Source of the DNA: JAICYJ01 sp045806525
Lineage (GTDB): Bacteria; Actinomycetota; Thermoleophilia; Gaiellales; JAICJC01
Direction of reading: 5' to 3'
Assembly: GCA_045806525.1 (NCBI GenBank)
Contig: JBJMJD010000022.1
Coordinates: 1-57,363 of the forward strand
Length of the DNA: 57,363 bases
The notes under the pieces are model-generated. The model was not told the origin of the DNA, did no database searches, and saw only the letters and a program-made list of their open reading frames with translations. Positions within the stretch are counted from its first letter, which is position 1; every line of letters starts with the position of its first letter. The translations under genes were made by a program, and so were the position numbers. Below are positions 19,130 through 26,927 of this stretch, piece after piece.

Positions 19130-19457
19130 GGTTGGAACCTCCTACTTGGGGACAGAGCTGCGCCCACGCGAAGCTGTCACCTACGCGAGCAGATCGAGCG
19201 CATTCGGGGTACGGACCCACCGACCCCGGTGTTGGAGCACGCCGGGCATGGTAGCGACCCCGTTGCCCCCCGCGCGCAATACCTCGTGCCGTTGATTGCT
19301 ATGGTATTGGAGTCGCTGCAGTGCAATCGGCAGGGAGGTGCGGACCATGAGGGTGAAATCGGTAATCCAGCTTGCACGTCCCCGCCTGCCCCGACAGCGC
19401 TGATCGACCGCGCACCGCGGCCTCCGGGGAACCCATCGACCCTGGAGAGATATCCAC
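19130..19457. promoter_or_regulatory. 328-bp divergent control region between the Rpf-like gene and rsgA
   Basis: This gap holds the AGGAGG site of the Rpf-like gene (19138-19143, minus strand), an AT-richer island at about 19288-19326 that could contain divergent promoters, and an 18-codon leader-type ORF toward rsgA. The minus-strand leader of about 155 nt is GC-rich and can pair TTGCGC near 19280 with GCGCAG near 19165. Its segment GACAGCTTCGCGTGGGC loosely recalls the 3' end of c-di-AMP (ydaO) riboswitches, which often precede rpf-type genes in Actinobacteria, but the other conserved ydaO motifs are not clear. I treat it as an unassigned leader. Confidence 0.4.
19347..19403 (+). CDS. Possible 18-residue leader peptide upstream of rsgA
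   Basis: ATG with AGGGAGG ending 8 nt before it, encoding 18 residues (MRVKSVIQLARPRLPRQR) and a TGA, 54 nt before the rsgA GTG. The ribosome site is much better than that of rsgA itself. The Arg-rich tail could slow ribosomes. It may be chance, as no homology or repeat supports it. Confidence 0.3.
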   Translation: MRVKSVIQLARPRLPRQR

Positions 19458-20552
19458 GTGAGTGACATTTCCTGGCGGCCCGAGGACGGGCCGCCCGAAT
19501 CTGAGCGTTTGCAGCAGCTGGGCTGGGATCAGGCCCGGGACGAGGAGTTCGCGCGGCTGGCCGAGGAGTCAAGCGTGCCCGGTCGCATCGCCCGCGTCGA
19601 CCGCGGCATCTGCACGGTGTTCGCCGCGCAGGCCGTGCACCGGGCGGTGGTGCCGCCACGGTTCGAGACGCCGGCCGTTGGCGACTGGGCGGTGGTGAGG
19701 CCGGCCGTCCCGGGCGGGGACGACGCCGTCCTGCGGGCGCTGATGGAGCGGCGCACCGCCTTCACGCGTCAGGCCTCGGGTGAGGAGACGATCGGACAGG
19801 TGGTGGCGGCCAACATCGACGTCGTGTTTCTGGTCAACTCGCTCGACCAGCGGTTCAGCCTGCGCCGGCTGGAGCGATACCTGACGCTCGGCTGGCAGAG
19901 CGGCGCGCAGCCGGTGATTCTGCTCACCAAGACTGACCTGTGCGAGGACACGGAGCGGTTCGTGCTGGAGGCGGAGTCGATCGCATTCGGCACCGATGTG
20001 CTCGCCATCAGCGCCGCCACCGGCGACGGCCTCGAGGCGCTCGACGCGCACATCAGGGGCAACCGCACGGTGGCGCTGCTGGGGCTGTCGGGCGCCGGCA
20101 AGTCCACCCTGATCAACCGGCTGGTGGGCGAGGAGCGGCTGCGGACGCAGGACGTGCGGCCGGACGGGCGCGGCCGCCACACGACCTCGCACCGCGAGTT
20201 GATCCCACTGCCGTCGGGCGGGGTGCTGATCGACACGCCGGGCATGCGGTCGGTGAGCATGTGGGACGGCGACGGGGAGGGCCTCGAGCAGACCTTCGCG
20301 GACGTGCACGAGCTGGCGGCCGGCTGCCGGTTCAGCGACTGCAAGCACGAGGGCGAGCCGGGCTGTGCCGTGATCGCGGCGATCACGGCCGGTACGCTCG
20401 CCCCGGATCGCCTGGAGAGCTACAACAAGCTGCTGCGGGAGCTGCGGTTCCAGGAGCTGAAGCAAGACAAGCGCGCGCGCTCGGAACAGCGTCAGCACTG
20501 GAAGGCGCTGAGCAAGCAGATGCGAAACGCCTCGCGGCCCTCGCGCGATTGA
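19458..20552 (+). CDS. rsgA: Ribosome small-subunit-dependent GTPase RsgA
   Basis: A circularly permuted GTPase that helps late maturation of the 30S subunit. 364 residues: an OB-fold (about 35-115), a permuted G domain with TKTD (G4) before GLSGAGKST (G1) and DTPGMRS (G3), and a C-terminal zinc region with ligands in GCRFSDCKHEGEPGC. The start is GTG at 19458, 7 nt after GAGAGA. The TGA overlaps the ATG of the amine oxidase by 1 nt, so they are co-transcribed. Confidence 0.95.
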   Translation: MSDISWRPEDGPPESERLQQLGWDQARDEEFARLAEESSVPGRIARVDRGICTVFAAQAVHRAVVPPRFETPAVGDWAVVRPAVPGGDDAVLRALMERRTAFTRQASGEETIGQVVAANIDVVFLVNSLDQRFSLRRLERYLTLGWQSGAQPVILLTKTDLCEDTERFVLEAESIAFGTDVLAISAATGDGLEALDAHIRGNRTVALLGLSGAGKSTLINRLVGEERLRTQDVRPDGRGRHTTSHRELIPLPSGGVLIDTPGMRSVSMWDGDGEGLEQTFADVHELAAGCRFSDCKHEGEPGCAVIAAITAGTLAPDRLESYNKLLRELRFQELKQDKRARSEQRQHWKALSKQMRNASRPSRD

Positions 20553-21763
20553 TGGGCCACTCGGTCGGCGACCGCGGCGTGGCCAGCGTGGCCGTGATCG
20601 GAGCCGGCCTCGCCGGCCTGGCAGCGGCGGCGGCGCTTCGGGCGGCGGGTGTCGCGGTGACGGTGCTGGAGCGCGAGCGGCGGGTCGGCGGCCGCGTCTG
20701 GTCGCAGGCGCTGCCCGGCGGCGCGACCGTCGAGATGGGCGCGGAGTTCGTGACAGAGGGCTACACCGTGCTGCCGGCGCTGGTCGGTGAGCTGGGTCTC
20801 GAGCTGGCGCCGATGGGGATGAGCTTCACGCGGCGCGAACCGCGCGGAGGCATCGGCGTCGATGCGGCCGGGCTCGACGCGGCGCTGGCGGCGCTGGTCG
20901 CTGCCGTGGAGGCGGGTGCCGGCGACGGGCTGGCGGTCGCGGAGCTGCTGGAGCGGGTTCCGATGGACGTGGGAGCGCGCGAGCTGATCGCCTGCCGGAT
21001 CCAGGTCTCCTACGCCCACCCGGTATCGCTGCTGGCGGCGAGCGCGGTGCGCGAGGTCGGCGAGCTGTTCAACGACGTGGAGGCGCGGCGGGTGGCGGGC
21101 GGGAACGACCAGGTGGCGAAACGGCTGGCGGCGGGGCTGCGGGTGCAGCTGGGGACGCCGGCGGTGCGGGTGGCGCAGGGCGCAGACGGCGTTCGGGTCA
21201 ACGACGACCTCGATGTCGACGCGGTGGTGGTCTCGGTCCCGGCTCCAGCCACCGCCGAGATCGTCTTCGACCCGCCGCTGCCCGCCTGGAAGGCCGACGC
21301 GCTGGCACGGGTCGTCTACGCGCAGGCGGCCAAGCTGGCGGTGCCGCTGCTGGCTGGGGCCCGCGCCAGCTCGGTGCTGTCGGTGCCGGAGCACTTCTGG
21401 ACGTGGACGGCGAAGGACGGCGACGAAGCCGTGGCGCCGGTGGTCACGGCATTTGCGGGATCGGCGCCGGCCGTGGACGCGCTGCGGGTGGACGAGGGGC
21501 CGGAGCGCTACCTCGAGCGGGTCGCCGCGCTGCGACCCGACCTCGAGCTCGACGGCGCGGCCGCCGTGCTCTCGACCTGGCCGGACGGGGCCTACAGCGC
21601 GCGCGAGTCCGACCGGCCGGCCGACCTCGACGACCGGCTGGAGGCCGAGGTCGGGCGAATCGCCTTCGCCGGCGAGCACACCGAGCGGCACTGGTACGCG
21701 ACGATGGAGGGTGCGCTGCGAAGCGGCGAACGCGCCGCCCGCCAGCTGCTCGGAAGCGCCTGA
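20552..21763 (+). CDS. FAD-dependent amine oxidase-like protein
   Basis: 403 residues with an N-terminal dinucleotide fold (VAVIGAGLAGLAAAAAL), the following ERERRVGGRVWS motif of the flavin amine oxidase/protoporphyrinogen oxidase superfamily, and the C-terminal FAD motif RIAFAGEHTE. The substrate is not predictable (amines, carotenoids or porphyrinogens are handled by relatives). The ATG overlaps the rsgA stop (TGATG). The large frame upstream is a shadow of rsgA. Confidence 0.85.
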   Translation: MGHSVGDRGVASVAVIGAGLAGLAAAAALRAAGVAVTVLERERRVGGRVWSQALPGGATVEMGAEFVTEGYTVLPALVGELGLELAPMGMSFTRREPRGGIGVDAAGLDAALAALVAAVEAGAGDGLAVAELLERVPMDVGARELIACRIQVSYAHPVSLLAASAVREVGELFNDVEARRVAGGNDQVAKRLAAGLRVQLGTPAVRVAQGADGVRVNDDLDVDAVVVSVPAPATAEIVFDPPLPAWKADALARVVYAQAAKLAVPLLAGARASSVLSVPEHFWTWTAKDGDEAVAPVVTAFAGSAPAVDALRVDEGPERYLERVAALRPDLELDGAAAVLSTWPDGAYSARESDRPADLDDRLEAEVGRIAFAGEHTERHWYATMEGALRSGERAARQLLGSA

Positions 21764-21785
21764 CGGCCCGCGCGAGGGCGAAACC

Positions 21786-21872
21786 CGGTGTCAAACACCG
21801 ACACGGCCACCGTGGCGCTCCGACACGCGATCCTGACCGACGTCACGACGGCTGTGACACGCGTTTCGCGTG
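21786..21872. terminator. Three stacked hairpins in a convergent gap
   Basis: CGGTGT-CAA-ACACCG (21786-21800), CACGG-CCA-CCGTG (21802-21814) and CACGCG-TTT-CGCGTG (21858-21872) lie between convergent stop codons. None has a long T-tract. They probably serve as terminators for both genes. The 11-mer GTCAAACACCG occurs here (21790-21800) and again at 21899-21909. Confidence 0.5.
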
Positions 21873-21971
21873 GTTGAGCGAGAACGCCAATTATTGGAGT
21901 CAAACACCGCTTCCGCCCTCGCCAGGGGTCGGTGCCTACCCCGTGACCGATCGTTGCGAACTCGGCGCTGG

Positions 21972-23306
21972 CTACATGGGCAGGTCGCGCACCGCGAACT
22001 GCACGGCTTCGCTGAACGTCGGGTAGGGCTGGATCGTCTCCCGCAACAGCTCCACCGGCACCTGGGCGCGAACGGCCAGCGTCAGCTGGCCGAGCCATTC
22101 ACCCGCCTCGGGGCCCACGGCCACCGCGCCGACCAGCACCCCTCGCTCCGGATCGGCCATCACCTTCAGGAACCCCGGCCGCTTCGGCCGCTCGTACGTC
22201 GACGTGCGAGACACGCTGTCGATCCTGCGCTCGCCGGTCACCAGCCCATCGCCGCTCGTCCGCCCCACCGACGCCACCTGCGGGTCGGTGAACGTCACCG
22301 CCGGCACAGCGCTGTGGTCGGCCTTCGCCGGCTCCCCGGCCATGTCCGCTGCCGCCACCCGAGCCTGGTACTTCCCGACGTGCGTGAACATCGCGATCGC
22401 GTTCACGTCTCCGATCGCCCACACACCCTCGGCTGCGCGCATTCGCTCGTCCACCTCCACGGCACCGCCCCTGCCGAGCGTCACTCCCATCTGCTCGAGC
22501 CCGAAGCCATCCGAGTTAGGCCGGCGCCCGGTGGCGACAAGCAACCGCTCTCCCTCGACCACGGTGCCGTCTTTCAGCTGCAGCTTCACCCCCGGATCGA
22601 TCCGGTCCACCCCCTGCCCCAGGTGCATGGTGATGCCCTCGCCCGCGAGGAACTCGCCCAGCAGGTCACCCGCCTCGGGGTGATCGCGTGGCAGCAGCCG
22701 CTCGGCCGCATCAACGATCGAAACCCGCGCGCCCATGCGGGTGAAGAACTGGGCCAGCTCGCATCCCACCGGCCCTGCGCCCAGCACGATCATGCTGGAT
22801 GGGACCTCGCGCCTGCTGGTGGCCTCGCGGTTCGTCCAGTACTCGACGCCGTCCAGGCCCGGAATCGGCGGTATCGACGGCCGCGACCCGGTTGCGACCA
22901 CCAGCCGCTCATACTCGACCTCCCGCTCGCCCACGGCAATCACCCCCGGTCGCAGCACCCGGCCCTCGCCTCGCACCAGCTCCGCATCCTTGGACGCCAG
23001 CCAATCGGCCTGCGAGGAGTCGTCCCAGCCGCCGGTGATCGCGTCGCGATGGGCGAACACGCCGTCGACGCTGACCGGCCCGGTCACCGCCTCCCTCGCT
23101 CCCGGCACGTTGCGCGCGGCCGCCACCGCCTCCAGCGGTCGCAGCATCCCCTTGGTCGGCATGCATGCGTAGTACGAGCATTCGCCGCCGACCAGCTCCC
23201 GCTCCACCAGCGTGATCCGCGTGTCGGGCTCGAGCTCGCGAAGGGCGGAGACACAGGCCTCGCCAGTGCTCCCACCTCCCAAAATCACCACGTCGCCACC
23301 GGTCAT
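21972..23306 (-). CDS. Flavoprotein disulfide reductase (dihydrolipoamide dehydrogenase/mercuric reductase family)
   Basis: 444 residues. FAD motif VVILGGGSTGEA at the N-terminus, redox-active pair in GGECSYYACMPTK, a second dinucleotide fold (IVLGAGPVGCELAQFF) and GVWAIGDVNAI. At the dimer interface, where dihydrolipoamide and glutathione reductases have a His-Pro catalytic base motif, this protein reads QPYPTFSEAV, without the His. That pattern is closer to soluble transhydrogenase and some mercuric reductases, so classical disulfide substrates are doubtful. The ATG has GGAGGAG 7 nt upstream. It lies 201 nt after the TMADH-like gene on the same strand and could feed or drain its electrons (inference). 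Confidence 0.85.
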   Translation of the reverse strand: MTGGDVVILGGGSTGEACVSALRELEPDTRITLVERELVGGECSYYACMPTKGMLRPLEAVAAARNVPGAREAVTGPVSVDGVFAHRDAITGGWDDSSQADWLASKDAELVRGEGRVLRPGVIAVGEREVEYERLVVATGSRPSIPPIPGLDGVEYWTNREATSRREVPSSMIVLGAGPVGCELAQFFTRMGARVSIVDAAERLLPRDHPEAGDLLGEFLAGEGITMHLGQGVDRIDPGVKLQLKDGTVVEGERLLVATGRRPNSDGFGLEQMGVTLGRGGAVEVDERMRAAEGVWAIGDVNAIAMFTHVGKYQARVAAADMAGEPAKADHSAVPAVTFTDPQVASVGRTSGDGLVTGERRIDSVSRTSTYERPKRPGFLKVMADPERGVLVGAVAVGPEAGEWLGQLTLAVRAQVPVELLRETIQPYPTFSEAVQFAVRDLPM

Positions 23307-23462
23307 ATCCGCTCCTCCATGTTGGTCAGAAGGGCGGAGAAGCGGGCCGAGGCCCCCGGGGGCTCCAACCCGAGGACCTCGGCAACAGTCACGCGAAGCG
23401 CTGCAACAAAACCAGGAGTAGACCCCAGATTCGCCCGCGCGACGTGGCTGCCGCGCACCCTT

Positions 23463-23494
23463 TTGGTGCGCCACCCCAGATTTCAGCGCACCAA
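23463..23494 (-). terminator. Hairpin after the TMADH-ETF gene
   Basis: A 9-bp perfect stem (TTGGTGCGC and GCGCACCAA) with a 14-nt loop, starting 13 nt past the stop codon of the TMADH-like gene. No T-tract follows on the minus strand. The decamer AATCTGGGGT occurs in the loop and again about 35 nt further on. Confidence 0.5.
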
Positions 23495-23507
23495 CGAGTG
23501 TAGTGCG

Positions 23508-26045
23508 TCACCCGAAAGGGGGCCCGTCGCAGATCCGCCGAGCGACCTGCTCGGCGTCCACGAGCGCGCCAAAATCGGCGTAGTCGAAGATCCGCGCGGC
23601 TCTGTCGGTGTTGATCGCAACCACCGTGCCGCTCTCGGCCATACCCACCAGATGCGGGATTGCGCCCGAGATGCCGAAGGCCAGGTACACCTCCGGCGCG
23701 ACCACCTGGGAGCTTGCGCCGACCAGCTCCGCCCGGGTTGCTCGCGACGCCTCCACCTGCGGCCGCGACACGGCAAACCGCCCGCCGTAGCGCTCTGCCA
23801 GCCGCCGGTAGGGCTCCAGGTCGTCGCCCGCACCACGCCCAGCTGCCACCACCACCTCGCCGCGCCCTCGCGCCAGCTGGTCGATGCGCGCCGCCACCTC
23901 GCCAGCCGCTCCCTCGAGCAGCTCCACCCGCCGCGGCCGTGGCTGCAGGCGCTCCGGCAGCGTCTGCGTCTGCGGCGGCGCGGCCGGCGCCGGGGGCGGA
24001 TCCTGCATCGGCCGCTCCCGCAGGTAGGGCAGCGCCACCTCCGGATCCGGCTGGTCGATCTCCCGCGCCAGCCGGTGGCCGTCGAACACGACCTCGGCCA
24101 GGATCCGAGGGGCGACGCAGTCTCCGATCCGGTGCACCCGCGGCAGCGTGCCGTCCAGCTCGTGATAGAGGCGGTCGCGGGAGACCCTCTGGGTGACCAG
24201 CACCACGGCGTCGGCAGCGATCGTGACCGGCTCGCCGAACTCGTTCTCGGCGTTCACGCGGGCCGGCTCGATCCCCGTCAGCGTGGTGGTGCGGCGCATC
24301 GCCACTCCCGCCTCGTGTAGCCGGCTGCGGGTGAGCACGTCCTCCAGCGTCTCCGCCGCGAACGGCGCGACGGTGTCGTAGCCGGTCACCAGCTCCACCT
24401 CGTGCCCCTCACCGGCCAAGAGCTCGGCCAGCCCCGCCGCCGCGAAGTACCCGTCGCCGTCGTACACCACGACCCGCCGGCCTGGCGGCCGCTTGCCCTC
24501 CAGCAGCACCTGCTCCGGCGTCAGCACGTGCGGCAGCGCGTCGTCGGCGCCCGGGATCGGCTCGCGCGTGAAGCCGTTCAGCCCGTCACCGGCCCAGCTC
24601 GAGCCGGTCGCAAGCACCACCACGTCGGCCCCCCAGCCGCGGATCTCGTCTGCGTCCAGCTCGCGGCCCGTGGTCAGCTCGATTCCGGGCAGCCGCTTCA
24701 GCTGCACCGCCCGGTAGGCCACCAGCCGGCCCCACTCGCCCATCCCCGGCAGGCGCGTGGTCCAGCCCATCGAGCCGCCCACCATCGCACCCCGATCGAC
24801 CAGGTCGACCCGCGCACCGCGGCGGGCGAGGGTGATCGCGCACTCAAGGCCGCCCGGCCCGGCCCCCACCACAAGCGCGTGCAAGGGCTCCGCCAGCGGC
24901 GGCACATGCTCGGGATGCCATCCCCGACGGTGCTCCTCGCCCGCGGTCGGATTCTGGGTGCAGCCGATGTGGCGGCGGCTGTCGGCCTTGGAGATGCAGA
25001 CGTTGCAGCCGATGCACTCGCGGATCTCGTCCACCCTGCCCTGGCGGATCTTCTCGGGCAGATACGGGTCGGCGATCGAGGGGCGGGCGGCGCCGATCAG
25101 ATCCCAGACGCCGCTTCGGATCACGCTCGCCATCAGGTCGGGGTCCGTCATCCGGGCAACGCCCACGATCGGCTTGCGTGTCGCCTCGCGCACGCGCGCG
25201 GTGCTCTGGAGCTGCCAGCCCTCGCCGTAGAAGCGGGACGGCCCGGAATCCAGCGACCACTCGCCGATCGAGCCGACCGTCACGTCCCAGAGGTCGACCA
25301 GGTGGTCGGCCAGCGACACGAACTCGAGGCCCTCGTCGAGGTCGACGCCCAGCGCGCCACGGCGGTCGACCGCGATCCGGCAGGCCACCGCGCAGTCGTC
25401 GCCGACCTCCTCACGCACCATCTCCAGCGTCTCCAGCCAGAAGCGGGCCCGGTTGGCCAGCGATCCGCCGTACTCGTCCGTGCGGCGGTTGTAGTGGGGT
25501 GACAGGAACTGGCCGGGCAGGTACGTGTGCGCGCCGTAGACATAGACGATGTCAAAGCCGGCGGTGCGCGAGCGCCGCGCCGCGGCCACCCAGTCGTCCT
25601 GCGCGCGGCGGATGTCGCGCCTGGTCATGGCCCGCGGCACCACCCCCACGGCGAAGTCGCCGGCGATCTGCGACGGCGCCGCCGCCGGCAGCCGCGACTC
25701 GCTGTTCTCGCCGTGCGCGCCCGTGTGCGACAGCTCGATCCCGGCCAGCGCCCCCAGCTCGTGCGCCTGCTCGGCGGTCACGGCCAGCATCCGCAGGTCG
25801 TGGTCGTCCCACATCCGCGCGGCCACGTACGGCGTCTCATCGGACTCGGCGCTTATGGTGCAGTACTCGGTGCAGACGGCGGCCCAGCCGCCCTGCGCCT
25901 TGACCGCCCTGTGCCGCGCCTGCGACCACGGCTTCTCGACGCCGAACCCGGTGCAGTGGGGCACCTGGTAAAAGCGGTTTCGGAGTGTCTTGGGGCCGAT
26001 CCGCACCGGCTCGAACAGGATCTCGTGTCGGGGATCGCAGCCCAT
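23508..26045 (-). CDS. Trimethylamine-dehydrogenase-like flavoprotein fused to an ETF-alpha FAD domain
   Basis: 845 residues. Residues 1-690 follow trimethylamine dehydrogenase of Methylophilus closely: FMN-linking Cys31 in QVPHC, Tyr61 in TEYC, the YGAH active-site segment, the 4Fe-4S ligands C344, C347, C350 and C362, and the ADP-binding-like fold (VVGAGPGG). A Pro-rich linker (about 690-720) leads to residues 736-845, which match the FAD-binding C-terminal domain of electron transfer flavoprotein alpha (GRG, VSRPQVEAS, SSQVVAPEVYLAFGISGAI, VAINTD). ETF is the natural electron acceptor of TMADH, so the acceptor domain seems built in. The position of the third Trp of the substrate bowl (after CNVCISK) is Ala354, so the amine substrate may differ. 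I chose the ATG at 26045. A TAGGAT box lies 11 nt upstream. Confidence 0.88.
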   Translation of the reverse strand: MGCDPRHEILFEPVRIGPKTLRNRFYQVPHCTGFGVEKPWSQARHRAVKAQGGWAAVCTEYCTISAESDETPYVAARMWDDHDLRMLAVTAEQAHELGALAGIELSHTGAHGENSESRLPAAAPSQIAGDFAVGVVPRAMTRRDIRRAQDDWVAAARRSRTAGFDIVYVYGAHTYLPGQFLSPHYNRRTDEYGGSLANRARFWLETLEMVREEVGDDCAVACRIAVDRRGALGVDLDEGLEFVSLADHLVDLWDVTVGSIGEWSLDSGPSRFYGEGWQLQSTARVREATRKPIVGVARMTDPDLMASVIRSGVWDLIGAARPSIADPYLPEKIRQGRVDEIRECIGCNVCISKADSRRHIGCTQNPTAGEEHRRGWHPEHVPPLAEPLHALVVGAGPGGLECAITLARRGARVDLVDRGAMVGGSMGWTTRLPGMGEWGRLVAYRAVQLKRLPGIELTTGRELDADEIRGWGADVVVLATGSSWAGDGLNGFTREPIPGADDALPHVLTPEQVLLEGKRPPGRRVVVYDGDGYFAAAGLAELLAGEGHEVELVTGYDTVAPFAAETLEDVLTRSRLHEAGVAMRRTTTLTGIEPARVNAENEFGEPVTIAADAVVLVTQRVSRDRLYHELDGTLPRVHRIGDCVAPRILAEVVFDGHRLAREIDQPDPEVALPYLRERPMQDPPPAPAAPPQTQTLPERLQPRPRRVELLEGAAGEVAARIDQLARGRGEVVVAAGRGAGDDLEPYRRLAERYGGRFAVSRPQVEASRATRAELVGASSQVVAPEVYLAFGISGAIPHLVGMAESGTVVAINTDRAARIFDYADFGALVDAEQVARRICDGPPFG

Positions 26046-26091
26046 CTGAGCGAGCGATCCTAGTCGGCATGGCCGGGCTATGCTGACTGCC

Positions 26092-26412
26092 ATGCGACCC
26101 CGCATCGAGCTTCTCTGGTGGCAGGGCTGCCCGTCCACCGAGCGCACCCTGGCCGACCTGCGAGCCGCGCTGACAGACCTCGGCCTCGATCCTGACGCGA
26201 TCGAGATGCGCGAGATGGCGACCGAGCAGCAGGCCGTGCAGGAGCGCTTCCCCGGGTCGCCCACGATCCGCATCGCGGGCGTCGACCCGTTCCCGGCCGA
26301 CGACATGCCCGGGCTCACCTGCCGGATCTACCGCCGCGCCGACGGCCGCCCGTCGCCCACCCCCGACCCCGCGCGGCTGCGCGAGGCGCTGGCACAGGCG
26401 GTGGCCGCGTGA
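26092..26412 (+). CDS. Small thioredoxin-fold protein with CPST motif
   Basis: 106 residues with LLWWQGCPSTE near the N-terminus, a single Cys at the active-site turn, and GSPTIRIAGVD containing the expected cis-proline. This is a thioredoxin/glutaredoxin-like fold in which one cysteine is replaced. Similar small proteins occur next to alkylmercury lyase or thiol peroxidase genes. The ATG at 26092 is preferred over 26080 because TATGCT lies 7 nt before it and overlaps the earlier ATG. It overlaps the next gene by 4 nt (GTGA), and the pair probably works together in thiol redox. Confidence 0.7.
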   Translation: MRPRIELLWWQGCPSTERTLADLRAALTDLGLDPDAIEMREMATEQQAVQERFPGSPTIRIAGVDPFPADDMPGLTCRIYRRADGRPSPTPDPARLREALAQAVAA

Positions 26413-26927
26413 TCGCGACCGCCCACGACTTCGCGCTGCCCGACACCGACGGCCGCGTGCACCGGCTCTCGGAGCTGACCGCCACCGGGCCGGTGGTGGT
26501 CGTGTTCACCTGCAACCACTGCCCCTACGCGCTGGCCTGGCACGAGCGGCTGGCCGATGTCGCGCACGACTACGGGTTCCGCGGCGTACGCATGCTGTTC
26601 GTGAACCCCAACGACGGTGAGCGCTACCCGGCCGACTCGCTCGACGCCATGCGCGCGCGGGTGGCCGACGAGGGCTGGTCGGTGCCCTACCTCCACGACG
26701 AGGCGCAGGAGGTGGCACGTGCCTTCGGCGCGCGCACGACACCGGACGTGTTCGTGATCGACGGCGAGATGCGCGTCCGCTACAGGGGCGCGCCCGACCA
26801 GGACTACGAGGACCCGGCTGCCAACGCGCTGTGGCTTCGCGAGGCGCTCGACGACGTGCTGTCGGGCGTGGAGCTGCGACGGCCGGAGACGACGCCGGTG
26901 GGCTGCAGCATCAAGTGGAAGCCGTGA
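26409..26927 (+). CDS. Thioredoxin-family protein (AhpC/TSA or thiol-disulfide type) with CNHC site
   Basis: 172 residues. FTCNHCPYALAWHERL holds the active-site CxxC. ARTTPDVFVID holds the cis-proline. The group is the peroxiredoxin-like/redoxin family of thiol-disulfide proteins, probably cytosolic since no signal peptide is seen. The GTG start overlaps the upstream gene (GTGA). The last 17 bp overlap the convergent MFS gene end to end. Role: likely reductase for a peroxide or thiol substrate. Confidence 0.8.
   Translation: MIATAHDFALPDTDGRVHRLSELTATGPVVVVFTCNHCPYALAWHERLADVAHDYGFRGVRMLFVNPNDGERYPADSLDAMRARVADEGWSVPYLHDEAQEVARAFGARTTPDVFVIDGEMRVRYRGAPDQDYEDPAANALWLREALDDVLSGVELRRPETTPVGCSIKWKP

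Noticed and set aside
19130..19300. Confident c-di-AMP (ydaO) riboswitch before the Rpf-like gene
   Set aside because: Only the GACAGCT...GGGC segment and gene context fit. The GGGGTGAATC-type and GAACCGGGG-type motifs are not clearly present.
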